A DNA stretch of 64,000 nucleotides from Trogon surrucura (Eukaryota > Chordata > Aves > Trogoniformes > Trogonidae): NCBI GenBank assembly GCA_020746105.1, contig CM036618.1, positions 4,232,501-4,296,500 of the forward strand, read 5' to 3'. Below the pieces are notes generated by a model. It saw nothing but the letters and a program-made list of their open reading frames with translations, searched no databases and had not been told where the DNA came from. Shown in pieces: positions 29,141-43,300 of this stretch (position 1 is the first letter of the stretch; each line of letters begins with the position of its first letter). Position numbers and translations under genes: made by a program.

Positions 29141-30730
29141 CATCTAACTTTCCTTCCCCAGCCTGCTGGCATCCCACCATGATCCTGTCTCCATCCCACC
29201 TCCATCCCACCTGCTCCTCTCCTGCATCCAATCCTCATCCCCTGGATGTCCCACCTCTATCCCTACAGTGTCCTTCGAAGTTTTCTTCTGGAATTCCAGC
29301 AAGTTTTTACTGTGTTACTGTGTTGTCACTGTATTAGCTGATTTTCCCCGCCTTGTTTTGACTGGTTTTCTGAAGAAGTGTGAACAGCACAGTAGAGTCA
29401 TCTTAAGAACCAGTTTCAAGTCCTGTTTTAAACGACTATAATGCTAAAGTTTCTCTGTAATGCGAAGGATCATCCATAGTTTTTTTTCCTTTCTCACCCC
29501 TCTCTGGGAGAAGATGGGGGTAAAATATATTCCCCAACACCATCAGGAATGGACAAACCATTTCGCCTGGAATAGAAAATAATAACTACTCAGTGATAAA
29601 AAGTCCGTGTTTTATCATTTTATCGAATTCTTACATCCAGCAGCCACTGTGGAAAATCAAACCTTGGCAAAGGGGATCACCAGGGACTTAATTCAGACCT
29701 TGAAAAGAAGGACCGTGAGGCCTCCTTAGAAGGAACGGAGGGTGAAAGCGATGATCTGTGCTCCGTGGTGTTGCGCAGATGGAGCAGAAGGTCTGCAAAA
29801 GCCAAAGAGATGCAATGCCACTGCCTGTCTGAGTATTTGCATTCTACTTTTTGGAAGGTTTGTTATATATTTTTGCTAGAAAATCAATGAATATACTTCC
29901 CCACACTCCCCCTGCCATTTATATCCAGTCATTTTTTGGTTGCCATCACATTTTGAAGATGATTGACTTTGGTGGAGAAAGCGTCCTAGTGAGGTGTTGA
30001 AAAAACTCAGAAAGATAATCTTTAACACACTTGACTCTATTTATGCAGTAAAATTGGAGATGTTGCTGTGTTTAAGTGTATTTATGCTTCGATAAGCTGT
30101 GTGCAAAGGCCCTTGGAGCACTTCCAGCCCTTACATATAATTTTTAACCCTTTCGCTCTGCATTTCACTATAATTTCACTTTGCTTTTATTTATGCCTTG
30201 GCAATTAAAGTAATAACAAAGAGGAAAATAAATCACTTGTAAAAAAAAAAAAGTAAATTAACCTGCCTAACCTCCCTCTGACTCACACAGGATTTCTTTC
30301 TGCTCTTCACCGCTTGACTTTGCAGTTTTCCATGATACCTGTGAGACTTTGTTGAGACAAAACACAGGCGAAAGAACCTGGTTTTTGTCCTTTGTACGAT
30401 CCAGCTCAGCTGTTCCTTATTTTCAAATAGGTTTTTGCCCGGAAGTTGCATGTTAGCAATTTTAAACCTGTACAGTCCTATAAAATATGGGTTTGTGTGC
30501 CACAGGGCACCGTGGAGCATATCCTTTGGGCGATGCTGGTGTCCTCTGTTCTTTGTCCGAGGGAAGAAACCACTTGTTTTTCTGCAAATACTTTGTATTT
30601 TTTTTAAGAACTGAAAGTATGAACTAAAATGTCGCATGGACCGCTGGCCTTTCTAACTTCTTGGAGAAGTGCTGAAGTTGCCATCCCTTTTTCAGTCAGT
30701 TTGGGTCAAAAATGTCTCACTTTTTTCATA
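29141..30730. other. Intergenic, no gene seen
   Basis: It starts with a degenerate CATCCCACC-type run near 29170-29220 and is otherwise AT-rich unique sequence without a supported coding region. Confidence 0.4.
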
Positions 30731-31415
30731 ATAGAATCATCGAGTTGAAGGAACGTCAAAGATCATCTGGTTCCAACCTCTCCACCATGGGCAGGGACAT
30801 CTCCCACTAGATCAAGTTGCTCAAAGCCCCGTCCAACCTGGCCTTGGACACTTCCAGGAAGGGGGCATCCACAGCTTCTCTAGGCAACCCCAGTGTCTCA
30901 CCACCCTCGCAGAAAAGAACTTCTTCCTGATATCTAATCTAAATCTACTCTCTCTCAGTCTGAAACCATTACCCCTTGTCTTATCACTGCACTCCACGAT
31001 AAACGGTCCCTGCCCTTCTTTCTTGTCATCCTCCTTTGAGTGCTGGAAGGCCACTTTAAGGTCTCGTCTCCTCCAGGCTGAACAACCCCAACTCTTTCAG
31101 CCTCATAAGGGAGGTGCTCCAGCCCTCTGAGCATATTCATGGCCTCCGGTGGACCTACTCCAACAGGTCCATGTCCTTCTTATGTTGGGGGACCCAGAGC
31201 TGGACACAGAATTGCAGGTGGGGTCTCACCAGAGCAGAGCAGAGGGGCAAAATCCCCTCCCTTGCCCTGCTGGCCACACTGGTTTGGAAGCAGCCCAGGA
31301 TGGGATTGGTTTTCTGGGCTGTGAGCACACACTGCTGGCTCATGTTCAGTTTGCATCCACCAACACCCCCAAGTCCTGCTCCACAGGGCTGCTCTCAATC
31401 CACTCACCACCCAGC
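30731..31415 (-). mobile_element. CR1 retroposon
   Basis: It has a CR1 tail and 3'UTR at 30731, then degraded ORF2 ([40 protein letters not shown]) on the minus strand up to 31415. Confidence 0.82.
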
Positions 31416-33904
31416 TGAATGCAGCCGGGAAAGATTCCCTATCAGAGAAGCTCTCCAGGGAGCCCGTAAATCCTTTGTGTGCCCAAGACAGGCATGAAAC
31501 CATTGGTTTTTTTGCTTTTCTGTGTTCACAGAAATAAATGGCGTTTGCTCACATGATGGCAAGTTTCAGCCTTTGGGGTAAAATCCACCACTAAAGGAAT
31601 GAGATAAGAAAAACAGCCGGGAAGCCTTGGGCAATCTTCTCTTATCGCTTGTTAGATCACTGCTGGCTGACTCGTGGTGTCCCTGCTTCAACATTAAGCA
31701 GCAGACAGCTCCTAAGGAAGCAGCTGCAGGACCAAACACCTTTTAGATTAAAACAAAAAAAGTCTCTATGCGCCAAAATTCCCTAAATAATGCAGGGATG
31801 GTGTTCTTTCTTTCCCATCTCTCAGTTTTAAAATCGTTATTGCTTACAACAAGGGTATGAAATGCAGTTTTATTTAATAAGCAAATAGCTTGGTTTGGCT
31901 GAGGATGAGAGTGAAACATGCTCCTCCTGGAACCCAAAGCCTGCACTGTCCAGTTGGGTTGCCAAGCCTCCTTCTGAGTGTATCCACCCAGATTTTTGCT
32001 AATTCATCCTTACCAGCTACTTTTAAACACTAAAATTTGCTACAGGAACAGCACTACAATGTTTGCTCTTTAAGATCTTTTATTCTGGATTTCATGTCCT
32101 TCTTTGAGCATCACGAGTCATCCTCAAAAGTCGACCCTGCCCTTCTCAATGCCTGTTTTCCTCTTTCCCATCTGTCTTGTGGTGGGGCATTGAACAACCT
32201 AATCTACAAAATGTTGCAGGTGACCCAACATCAGGCGTTTGGGGAATAAGTGGAATAAATGGAATTGATGAAATAAAAATGCATTTTGGGGCCAAGAGAC
32301 ATTGCCTCAAGGGCGTGTATCAGCATTTATTGCTTTAAATTGAGAATTTAGCCAGACTAGATTTGTCTCCCTTGTCATTTTAGTCAACGTATCCAGGTTT
32401 TTCATCTGTGAAACAGGAAACCAGCGTCTCAGCTATCTCAGCATCAGATGTACGTCTTGTACCCAAATTTGGAAACTAATTGATCTGAGTGTGAGTTATG
32501 TCTGTGTCCCTAAAAACGACCTATCACCTCTGTAGATTTTACAGCTGATCAGCATGCCCTTGCAGCAACAGAACATCTTCCAAGCTTGGGTTTTGATGGG
32601 GATAATGAGGGTTATTATGAATGAATCAGCTGCCAAAGTAAATAACTCGCCCAGGGCAACTGGGAGGCAGGATTTCATAAAGCTATAACGCTGCCTGATA
32701 AGCTGTCTCTGGAAGTGTTGGACACTGATATAATTTTCACCTCTCCGTGGGATTTAGGATATCCCAAGTTCAAATCTTTGCTCTTAAAGCTTTCAAAGCT
32801 ACTTCTGGAGCATGTGGCTTTAAAAAAAAGTTACCAAAACATGCCTTGTTGGCTAATTCTGCTGGATTTAGGCTTGTCTAGTCCCTGCTAGGGGTTTGTT
32901 GACCAGATTTCTCAGCCCAGACAGCAAACGAACTTTGCTGCTGGCATTAAGCAAGAAGCTGACCAGGCTGCCCTGGCTCTTGTTGTGGATGGGAGATAAG
33001 CAAAGGGCCACAATGTCGTGGGGGTGTCTCCTCGGCCATGGGAGAGACATGGGAAGGGTTGATCTGAAGGCAGAGCCTGGCTTTGCAGCTCTGCTCCTTC
33101 CCCATTTGCAGATTTGGTCTGTATCTAACCCCAAAATATCTGAGCAGGAGGCAGCAGTGCTTGGCCATGCCATAAATCCAACACCAAGCCTGGATTTCCA
33201 CCCTTGCAACAAGGTGGGTAGAAGCTGGGGGGTCTTGGTGTTCTCTAACCCCTTTTGCCTTACACTGGTGATGTTCTTTAAGGGGCTGAAAGCCTCTCCC
33301 AGATCTGGAGGCTCCTGCAGCATCCTGCCCCCCTGCTGCCTGCAAATTCTTGCAAACAGGGAACTCCGGTTCCCTGCAAATCCCTGCAAACAGGGAACTC
33401 CGGTTGTGCAACCCCTCAGCGTCTGGTGACTCAGCCGAGCTCACGAGGAAGCAGGTGACTTTGCTGGCAGTTGACTCAGGAATGGATGACCTCAGCAAAA
33501 AAACTTCTTCCCACCATGGCTGGGGAAAATCAGATCCTGAGAGATGCCAAGGCTGCCCTGGCTGAGTGTGGCAAGGCAATGGCAGGGCTGGCATTTGCTC
33601 CTGCAAAGTTTGTGTCCCTTTGCAGAGCGACAAAATTAATCCTTGGCTCTAACGCAAGGCAAAATCTTCATCTAAATTAAACATTAATACTGTTTTCCAT
33701 CTTTTCTATTGAAAAGCTCTCCTTGGTTTCACTGGTTCATCCATCTCGTCTTTCTGGGGTGTCTTTCCTCCCGTGACTTCAAGCAAACACAGTCAGTTGT
33801 GCTAAGGCTACTCGGGGCCCAAGGAGCAGCCCAGCTGCTCTCATGTGAAAGTGGAAACGTCTGTCTTCGTGTCTGGCATGTAAGAGCAAAACTCATCCTA
33901 CACC
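31416..33904. other. Intergenic, no gene seen
   Basis: No supported coding region. It holds the short tandem and palindromic element at 33351-33408. Confidence 0.4.
33351..33408. repeat. Two-copy 34-bp tandem repeat with an 8-bp-stem palindrome
   Basis: The unit TGCAAACAGGGAACTCCGGT occurs at 33351 and 33385. In the first copy CAGGGAAC and GTTCCCTG (33357-33376) form a perfect inverted repeat around TCCG. Confidence 0.7.
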
Positions 33905-34445
33905 TGGTTTGAAACAGACCTTTGCACCTCAGATCCTGTGTTCAGTTTTGGACCCCTCATGACAAGAAAGACATTGACATGGAGCATGTCTGGAGAAGGA
34001 CAATGGAGCTGGGGAAGGGTCTGAAGAACAAGTCTGGTGAGGAGCAGCTGGAGGACCTGGGGGTGTTCAGCTGGAGAAGAGGAGGCTGAGGGGAGACCCT
34101 CTCTGCAGCTCCCTGACAGGAGGCAGGAGTGAGGGGGGTTGGTTGGTCGGTCTCTTCTCCCAGGTAACAAGTGACAGGACAAAAGGAAACGGCCTCAAGT
34201 TGCTCCAGGGGAGGTTTAGATTGGATATTGGGGAAAATTTCTTCACAGAAAGGGTTGTCAAGCCCTGGCACAGGTTGCCCAGGGTGGTGGTGGAGCCTGC
34301 GTCCCTGTAGGAATTCAAAAGCTGTGTAGATGTGGTGCTCAGGGACATGGGTTAGTGGTGGCCCTGGCATTGCTGGATTAACAGTCCGACTCGATGATCT
34401 TAAAACTCTTTTCCAACGTAAAGCATTCTGTGACTCTGCGACCCG
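33905..34445 (+). mobile_element. CR1 retroposon 3' end
   Basis: It shows CR1 words (GAGGAGCAGCTGGAGGACCT, GGAAACGGCCTCAAGTTGCT) and an end at GCATTCTGTGACTCTGCGAC. Frames are broken. Confidence 0.82.
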
Positions 34446-34487
34446 GGTGTGAATGTTAATGCTCATTTATTCAGTGTTGCCAGACCT

Positions 34488-34885
34488 CTCGGCTGAAGGA
34501 GCTGGGTCTCCTTAGCTTGGAGAAGAGGAGGCTGAGGGGTGACCTCATTCATGTTTTTAAATATGTCAAGGGGGAAAGTCAGGAGGACGGAGCCAGGCTC
34601 TTTTCAGCGGCGTCCATTGACAGGACAAGGGGCAATGGGTGCAAGCGGGAACATAGGAGTTTCCATAAAAACATTAGAAAAAACTTTTTCACAGTGAGGG
34701 TGACAGAGCCCTGGCACAGGCTGCCCAGGGATGTTGTGGAGTCTCCTTCTCTGGAGACATTCAAAACCCGCCTGGACGCATTCCTGTGTGACCTACTTTA
34801 GGTGATCCTGCTCTGGCAGGGGGTTGGACTAGATGATCTGTCAAGGTCCCTTCCAACCTCTAACACTCTGTGACTCTGTGACTCT
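34488..34885 (+). mobile_element. CR1 retroposon 3' end
   Basis: The ORF2 C-terminus is open from 34517 to 34801 (LRGDLIHVFKYVKGESQEDG), with a tail of ACTCTGTGACTCTGTGACTC. It is close in sequence to the 11456-13255 copy. Confidence 0.88.
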
Positions 34886-37800
34886 CTTGCGAACTCTTCC
34901 AGCAATTTTTGTACTCTTGGTGGTACTCTTGGATCCAGAGCTGGACCTCTGTCTTTAGCAGTCTGGGACTGATTTTTTTTTTTCCTCCATGAATCTGGTT
35001 GTTGGTTTTTTTGTGAATCTACAGGAAATTTTCCCATCTGTTCTGTCTTCCAACATGGGGACTTCTTCCTCAGCTCTTTGGAGTAGGTCAGCTCTCCATT
35101 GCTGTTCCCCCTTCAATGTGGGGCTGGGGGAGCTTCAGTAGCTGACAAGTCCCCGGGTAGCACACGATGTCCCTCTTGGGAAACGCTGTACCTACAGGGA
35201 AACTTTCCCATATACTTTCCATACGAGGTGTCAGACAGGTTCAGACACTTTGGAGTAGATGCTGTGACCTCATTTCCCTTTGTGGTATGTGCCTGACTTT
35301 GGTCTTACCCCAACCTCCAGGAAATTCAAGACTGGTGGCAAGTGCTCAGATCTCTGTTGCTCTCTCTGGGCACCTGATCCTGATCTCATCCCTCCATCGC
35401 TTGCTGAGCTTGTGCTTTCAAGCTGCCCAGCTGCAATCTCTGTCAGTCTGCTCTGGCTTGTGATGAGAAATGGGAGATGACTTCCCCTCCGTGACCCTCT
35501 GTGGTCACCCCTCTGCTCAGATGACAGGTTTGCATAAAAAAAAACACCAAACCCAAAAAAAGAGAAAAAAAACCCCAAGGATGAAGACAGTTCTTGTGCT
35601 TCATGAAGAAACCTCCAGCTGGCCTCAGAGAAGGAAATGTGCTCGAAAGAAGAAGTGAAGCTGGGGCACTGACACGTGCCATGGAAATTTGCATCCAGAG
35701 CATTTTTCTATGGATGCTGGACAGAGGGATGGATAAAGCCAAAAAAAACCCTCCTTTTGTGTTATTTGCTTCTGGCACATCAGCATCTTCTGTCAAGAGC
35801 GACTTTGGCATCCCCATTTTACAGGGAGAGCTCTGGATACAGCTTTTTGGGGCAACGTTTAACAATTTTGCCTTTCTCTGCAGGCCCAGAGGATGCCCGT
35901 GGCCAACAGAAGAACCTGAGTGAGGTGGGCACTTGGGGTCTTTGGCTGATGGGGTTTGCTCCTACATTCATGTGAGTCTTTTCTCCTGATACAGGGTTGG
36001 AAAGATGCTTTCCCAAAGCAGCTGGCCAAAGGACCGGGCTGTACTTGCCCTTGTCTATTCAAAGAGACACCCAGACTCTTATCTGTGTCACTGACATTAT
36101 CTCTGTCTGCTGACCTCTTCTGCTCACAGCATGAAATTCACGTTGTGGGGGGGGCTTCCTTAGGCTGAAATATTTGTTCTCTGTTGTGTTTGGTTTCAAC
36201 AGCTGATATAGGAATGGACACTGTGTCTCGTACGTGCAGAATTCAGGTTCAAGGAGATACCAGTTTCTCTGCAGAGCCATTATCAGTGTCCAGTTTGCAG
36301 AAGGGAAACTGAGGCATAAAGGGTCCATCCCATGGTGAGCTCAGATGGAGGAAACAGCAGTCCTGGCCCACAGGGAGCCCTGCTAAAACCACTTGGCCAC
36401 TCTGCCTGTACCCTTGGGCTGCCTGCAAAGTTAGAAGGATTGCTGGCTCCTGGCAGGATGGGAAACCTCCCGAGACTCTTCGGAAATGGGTGTTTTTGGT
36501 GCTCCCAGTGAAAGGTTATCTCATCAGGCACGATGCCAAGCACTCAGTGACGTGTGAGGGTCCCATTTTCTTCTGGTAACCCTGTTTTACCCTGTTCTCT
36601 GCTTTGTTTATACGTGAGCCTCAGGGGGGAAATTGAAATAGGAGGAGGACCGGTGGGACTGGAAATCAGGGTCACTCGTAAGGAGCAGGGGCAGGAAGGG
36701 CAAAGTTCTGGGAGGGTTTTCTGAGGGTCAGCTGCAAGGGACTATGAACTGGGTGAGACAGGTACCTAAAAGCCAGCCTGGGCTCATTTTGGAGAAACTG
36801 GAAGCACATTTTATTCCATTTTATTTCAAAAAACTGCGCAGGATGAGGAAGCCTCCAGGGAGTTTCCCACAGGCAGAGGGGATGTCTCTGTGAGCAGGGA
36901 TACGCTGCAACATCCATCCCAGCAGGATCCCACCGGGGACCTCTGGATTCGCTGGATGAGGCCAGCCGAGAGGGGAAACCAGTCTGGTTCAGACTGAAGT
37001 GGTTTTTGATGCCATCTCCTGGTCTGGGAAGGCTTTGCAAAAGGGTGTGTGGAGCATATTTCCTTGGTTAGGGCAGAAAATTGCAGAGTCAGACAGCTCC
37101 TGCTGCCGCTTCCAAGAACACGGTGAAAGCTGGCGCTGGCCCCATCACTTCGAACAGGTCTCATTCCTGGAGGATGATTTCCACCACGTCATCCCTTGTC
37201 TCTTTGGGAGTTGCCACCCTGAATACCCCCAGGGAGGTGGACTATCTCATCCCATCTCATTTTAAGCTCTTATGGGGAAAATATTCCTCACCCCAGTATC
37301 CCACCAAGGGAGTGGGGAGAGATGAGCAAGGAGAGTTCACCTCACCTTTAGCCCTAACCCTCTCCAGATGTGGTCATTGTCCTCTGTCCCTACAGAGGGG
37401 ACTCTGGTGATCCTCTCTGCTTTCTGCCCCTCCTTAAACGAAACAAAGGCAGATCCACTTCAGAGATGAGGAAAAAATCAGGAGGTGATGAGATACTGGA
37501 GCTGCAGCATCCTTATCTGTGTCTGTAGAAAAGCTTGAATCAAGTCCCAGCCCAATGAGACCATTGTCAGCTACTCAGGCTGGAAACAGCCTCTTTGCAG
37601 AGAGTTTAGCAAGTATCAACCCTCACAGAAGTTGGTGGGAACATTTATAGTGCCTGCTGGCAGCTAAATAAAGCAACTGCAGAGCCCTGCTTCCTCACAG
37701 CACAGAAACGAAAAAGCAACATCAGAGACCAAAATGCAAAGGATCTGTGCATCAGAAGAGGAAGTTGAGCACCAAAGAGGTTTGAACCTCTGTTGCTGCA

Positions 37801-40340
37801 AACCTGGTTGCCCAACAGGAGTCCATGTGCTCCGGGGCACACGAGAAATTGCTCACAAAACTTGCTCAACTTCTGCAGCTGCAGAGGTTTGAGCGAGTAC
37901 CTCCTGGCTGGCATGGGCAGAGCTTCCAGCTGGGAACAGAGCCTATCAGAGATTAAAAAAAAAAAAAAAGCTGCACACTGTCCTTTCTCACTTACAGAAG
38001 TTTTGGAGAGGTTTTGTGTGTTATTCTCCTCTGGTCTCACTGCCATGGGATAGCGTGGAGGTGTCCAAACCTTTTTAGGTACTTAAATGCACCAATCTCA
38101 GTTGCAACAGTAAGAATTCCCATTTTAGGCTGGCTGTCCCTGTGGGTGCAGAGGAACAGCACTGAGGAACAGGGGGAGGACAAATTGTTTTGGACCATTT
38201 GCCGGGCAGAAGAAAAGTGACGCCAGCTCACCCTGGGAATCTCCACCCAGAGATGAGGATTTTGAAAGTTTGGGAAGCAAGCAGGTCTTCAGCACAAGGA
38301 CAACTAGCCTAGCTAGCCGTGCGTGAGGGTGCTAAAGATTTAAAAATTGTCTGTCGAGCATGAGCAACTCAGTAAATGACCATCACTCTCCCAGCTTTAC
38401 ACTGGAATTACCCCAAGGGAAACTTCAGAGCATCTCGCAACAGCCACATCAGGACGGAGGCGGCTGCAGGTTTTCTCCCATGGCTGATTTCCCAAGGTCA
38501 CTCCACCCCTGTTGCCTCCCCAAGCACTTTCCAAACAGCTAAACCCTTCTGATAAATATAGCAGGAGGAGGAAGGCAGCAGGTTCAGCCTGGGAAGAGCG
38601 GATGGAGCTGGACCTGAGACAATAAGCATGATTCGTGCTCATCACAATGGAGTCACGTGCATGTATTTAAACTAAGACCCAGAGTGTAAAATTCTGCTAT
38701 TCTAGGGCTTTGAAGAAGTCTTGAGTTTTGGAGGGGAAGTCAGCAGCTGGGTTGTTGCCTAGCTGATGAGCTAGCAAGAAGCTGGATGGTGGTGGTGACT
38801 TCTGGCTGCAGCCTCCACTCTGCTAAGGCACCCGATTGCTCACAGGGGGGATGGACCTCAGCATTTGACAAAGCACCACAGAGTCTTCTCAGAAGGATCT
38901 CACTGCATACTCCAAGCTCAGGGAACATGTGTAGGCTCTCTGAGGACTTGTAGCCAGCAAACACTGGTGTTTTCAAGAACCGCAGGCTCCTGAGAGTGGC
39001 CCACTGAGGTATATGGTGGACATAATCTGTGACTATCCTCACAAGGCAGGTAGATGTCCCATGGGATGGGCTGTGCCACCACAGTCCTGTGTGTGCACCA
39101 AGTCTCTGTAGGTCCTACCTGAGGGGCAGGGGATAATCTTGCCAGCACGGTGAGGTCCTAACCCTGAAATGGCACCCACCCAAGGCAACAAAGAGCAAAA
39201 TAGAGAAGACCCTCTCCTGGGAACTGCTGTGTCAGGGCTTGGCCCTCCTAACATTGTCTCCCCTTGAGCCGCGGTGCTGAGCTGCACGTCTCAAGGTGAG
39301 CAGAGGCTGAATAAACAATTGCCCCCACTCCAAAAACCGTGCTGGCGCCCACTGGGAAAGCCCAGACGGGTGCTTATGCCAGAAGACACACAAACATCTC
39401 AGACGAACAGCCCTGACCTCCTCCTCCTTCCCCCCTAAATGAGGCTTTTTTTGCTTATCTTTGCATCCCTGGGGTAACCCTTTGCGGAGATATTCTGGGA
39501 GCTCAGGGCTGTCGCTTCCTCTCGGTGCTGTTTCCTTCGACGAGGGGTCAGCACTGCCACCCTCTCCTGGCAGGGACTCCGTGGGATGCCCGTGGTCCCC
39601 CAGGATGCTTGGGGCTATCACTAGGAGAAGGAGGAGAAGGAAACACTTCGACAGGAGACGATGGTCCAGGAGCCAGGGAGGCTGGAGGGTGCTGGGAGAG
39701 GAAGAAAAACAGGAAGGTGGTGGCAGATAAGGAAAAGACCCTGGAAGAGGAATATAGAGGAATAATGGAGAGTAGGAGGGAAATGAAGATCACAGCTTCT
39801 CCTACAGCAGACGTCGTGCCGCCAGAGGAAGCTGCTGGGACAAAGCCAGCCCAGAAAAATCCTTCTTGTCATGTTAGGAAGCGAGTCTCAGCCTCGCAGC
39901 AAGGTGGGAGCTGGGGATGCTCTGGCAGATCAGTCTGCAGGGGGTTGTCACACATCTGCAGGGTCATACCTGGCTGGACAATTGCAAGCACAGCCTTGTG
40001 GGAAACTGTTAATTAACCTGTTATGAAGCTCTGCAAATTAATCTGTTAATTCCATGCTTCCCATCATGGCAAGACTGAGTCACTGCCTTGTGCATAGGCA
40101 GCCCTAGAGAGGAGGTGTCCTGGAAGACAGGACTTGATGTGAACCCAACACCGTGCCATCCTGCTGGGATGAAATGTTTCAGAGATAGGGACTTATATCC
40201 ATGTCCCAGGTCTGTCTTGCCTCAGGTTTCCCTTTGCAGCTGTCCTGATGTTTAATCTTTCTGTGGTAGAACATAACAAAGGTAGAGCCAGTTCTTCTAA
40301 CGCCTAGGGTGTGGGACATGGGCCAAAAGGAAAGAAGGTA
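34886..40340. other. Intergenic, no gene seen
   Basis: I scanned both strands for split coding exons and for six-cysteine defensin spacing and found none. Short A-rich runs occur near 35536 and 37955. Confidence 0.35.
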
Positions 40341-40346
40341 TTGAAT

Positions 40347-40391
40347 CATAGAATCATAGAACCATACTTGATAGAACTCCATGATTCTATG
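40347..40391. repeat. CR1-tail inverted repeat (11-bp arms)
   Basis: CATAGAATCAT at 40347-40357 and ATGATTCTATG at 40381-40391 are exact reverse complements of CR1-tail type, with only 23 bp between. Confidence 0.6.
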
Positions 40392-43300
40392 AAGTATCTG
40401 TGGGCTCAGTCCCTCCATTCATGCCACGGTGTTGTCTTCCATTCCTCCCTCTGTGTTTTCCCTGGGCTTCTCATCTCTCTGGTGCAGGGTGGGATATCAT
40501 GTGGTCATAAAGGCTGAGTAGTGGTAGCCAAGCTTCCTTGACATTGCTTGGGCAGCCTTGAGAAGAAGGGACAGAGGAAGAGCTTGGCCATGAGCCTTCT
40601 CTAGACACAGCCCATCTCATCCCATCACTAACATCAGTGATATGCTGAAGCTGAGCTGGTGCTCATGGTACCGCTGACAGGTCTCCAAGTGGCATCAGCA
40701 AGGGAGGGTTGGGCCACAAACACTTGGTGGTGAAGCCCAACCAGGTCAAGTTGAGAAAGCAATGAGAGATCCCTGGGGACTGTGTGATCTGTGCCCTGGC
40801 ATCCTACTACTGATCTGGATGTCTTCAAGGATGCTCTAGAGATGGGTACCATGTGTCCTCACTGGGTGGATCTGGAGGTGGACATGTCACATCATGGATG
40901 TGACATGGAGGCTATGAGACCTTTTCAACATAACAAAAAGAAAGTGAGTGATATACAACCCCCTGTCATGTGGTTCTCTTGGCCAAGGCCAGACCAACTT
41001 TTCCAGGCCTGATCAGAAAGACTTCGGAGGGAAGAATAGGCTCCCTCACGGTTTGTTAGGTGGCGAGATACCAACAGTGAGAAAGTCTGGGTAACTTCAC
41101 ACATGGAAGTGGCAATACCCAAAGCTGGGTCAGCTCCATGAATTGCAGTACCCAGGAGCGGGCTTGTCTCCTTTGCTGAGTCACCCAAAGAGCAGCATCA
41201 CTGGAAGAGAGAAGGGAACAAGTGAGAGCAGAAGTCAGCCCTCAAGGCATGGTCTGCTTACAGCGGCTTGACTTCCTCCATACGCATGTAAAACACAGCC
41301 AAAGTCCATCAGCTATGCTGCTGTGAACAGTGTTGGGTTTGGGGGAGCTCTTGGCAACTTGTTAGGCTCCAGCTGTGCCACTGGCAGGCTGTGCCACCTC
41401 AGTCACACCAGTGCAACTCCTGTCCCCTGCCTGGAGGGCTGGAGATGAACAGCGATCCACACAAAGCGGTCGTGGCCAATTTGTCCTACCTGAAGGAGTG
41501 GGGAGGACATTTTTCTGAATGGAGATTTGTCTCTGGGTCCATGCCTGGGTGAGTTATCTCTGCTGCTATTTCGGTCGTGAAGAAACAGCCAAGCCCATGC
41601 CAGACCTGACAGTGGCAGGGGTCAGAGGGGAGCGGGATGATGGGAGAAGTTGGGGAGCCAGGGTTGCTCCTCTGCTGTGAGCATCGGCCAAGGTCTCAAC
41701 TAGTGCTGGAGATAGCAGGGAGAGGGTCGCTCAGAGATAGGGCTGGACGTGGGATGGACGCTCAGTGGCTGGGCTAAGTGGGATTGGTGACAGGTTTGCA
41801 CATGAGTGCAAGGGAGGGCTGGGTGCCCTGGGAACTGGCAGAAGGGAAAACACCCTGAGGGTCTCACCCTGGGGAGCCCCCTGAGGATGGTTTCAACGCT
41901 TGTGGGGGGCTGCATGACCCTCCCTGCTGCGCCAATCCATCTTCTCTGGGGATGATGAGCAGGGATAGAAACAAGTTCACCCACATCATCGCCCCCCAAA
42001 AGGAAAGTTTTGAGGTAAGAAGTGAAAATCACTGCTAAATGTTTTTCCTTCTCAATTTGCACAAGGTAAGAAAAAAAGTAAAATCTCAGGGCTGCAGATT
42101 GTTTCTGTGGGAGGTTTAATTCTGTCAAGAATCACCTTTTTCGGTATGGGTGTCTCTAACAGCCCATGGCCCAAGATAGCCTATTATAAAGATCATATTC
42201 TAAGCTATTGCTTGAAAAAAAATCTAATAAATGATATTTGACACCCTAGGACATCTTCTTCAGATTTCCCCAAAAGCAGCTGATTTAATTTTCCCTGACT
42301 GGGGCACAGGGTGGATCAGAGATCTCCTGAGATCCCACACAACGCCAATTCATATCTTCATGAGCTGTTCTCCAGCATTCACCTTTGGGAGAGAGAGCTA
42401 TATTTGTCCCCATCTTACAGATGGGTAAACTGAGTCAGGAAAACTTGCAAAGCTGCTCAAAGGCAGGAGCTGAGACCAAGTCTCCACGTGCCTGGTCACA
42501 CGCTGTAGGAAAAACTCTACCCTTAAGCTGAATGAGTGCCAAGCCTCAAATAAGGTTGTTTCCCACAACAAACCTTTACTGACCTCCTGGGATGCTGGCT
42601 CAGACAGGCTCAACCTAGAAAAAAAAAACCCTACACCAACAATCAAACAAAAAAGAACTAATTTTTATTTTTTTGATCCAATATTCCTGTCATCTGTGAC
42701 AAGTGACATTTCTGGACCTGTGTGTGGTTGTCCAGACGGGCAACACCTCCTTGAAAGTAGACATGGTTGGTAGCTGTTTTGCCGTGCATGTCTACTGACA
42801 GTGGGGCTAAATGAGTTGTGAAGATCTGGTTTAATCTTGGGATTTCTCAAGGAGGACGAACCATCAGAGTAAACCTCTTCTCCGTTCCCGCCTTGGCTCG
42901 TGCAAGTGGCTTATCAGTGCATGGTGGCATGTTCATTTGGGAGCCGTTGCCTTCCAGAAACATATCACTGGGGTCAACCAGGGATGTGACTTTGGCAAAT
43001 CAATGACATGGACACTCCCACCTTTCCGTATCACCACTGCGTATGAAGGGAAGAGGCAACACTGTTTTCTCTCATGGTTGTTTTGCACGTTGGGGAGTTG
43101 GGTCTGCAGCCTCATAATCTCTTGCTGAGTGGTTGCCTGATCCAAGCTAGGATGCGTCCACAAGGATGGGTTCCCAAAAGACTTTGTGGTGCATGGATGC
43201 CTTGGCTTTACCATCTGTTACATGAGGTTTTTCCATCTAATGAAGGACCTTCCTCACATCCCTTAATCAAGCATCTCTCACTACTCACTGCTCTGTTGGG

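Noticed and set aside
32496..32678. A minus-strand frame with a CCC cluster
   Set aside because: There are no upstream cysteines at defensin spacing and no signal peptide exon.
42665..42850. A minus-strand frame with CLLSRRCC resembling a defensin end
   Set aside because: Only three cysteines are present and none upstream at the needed spacing.
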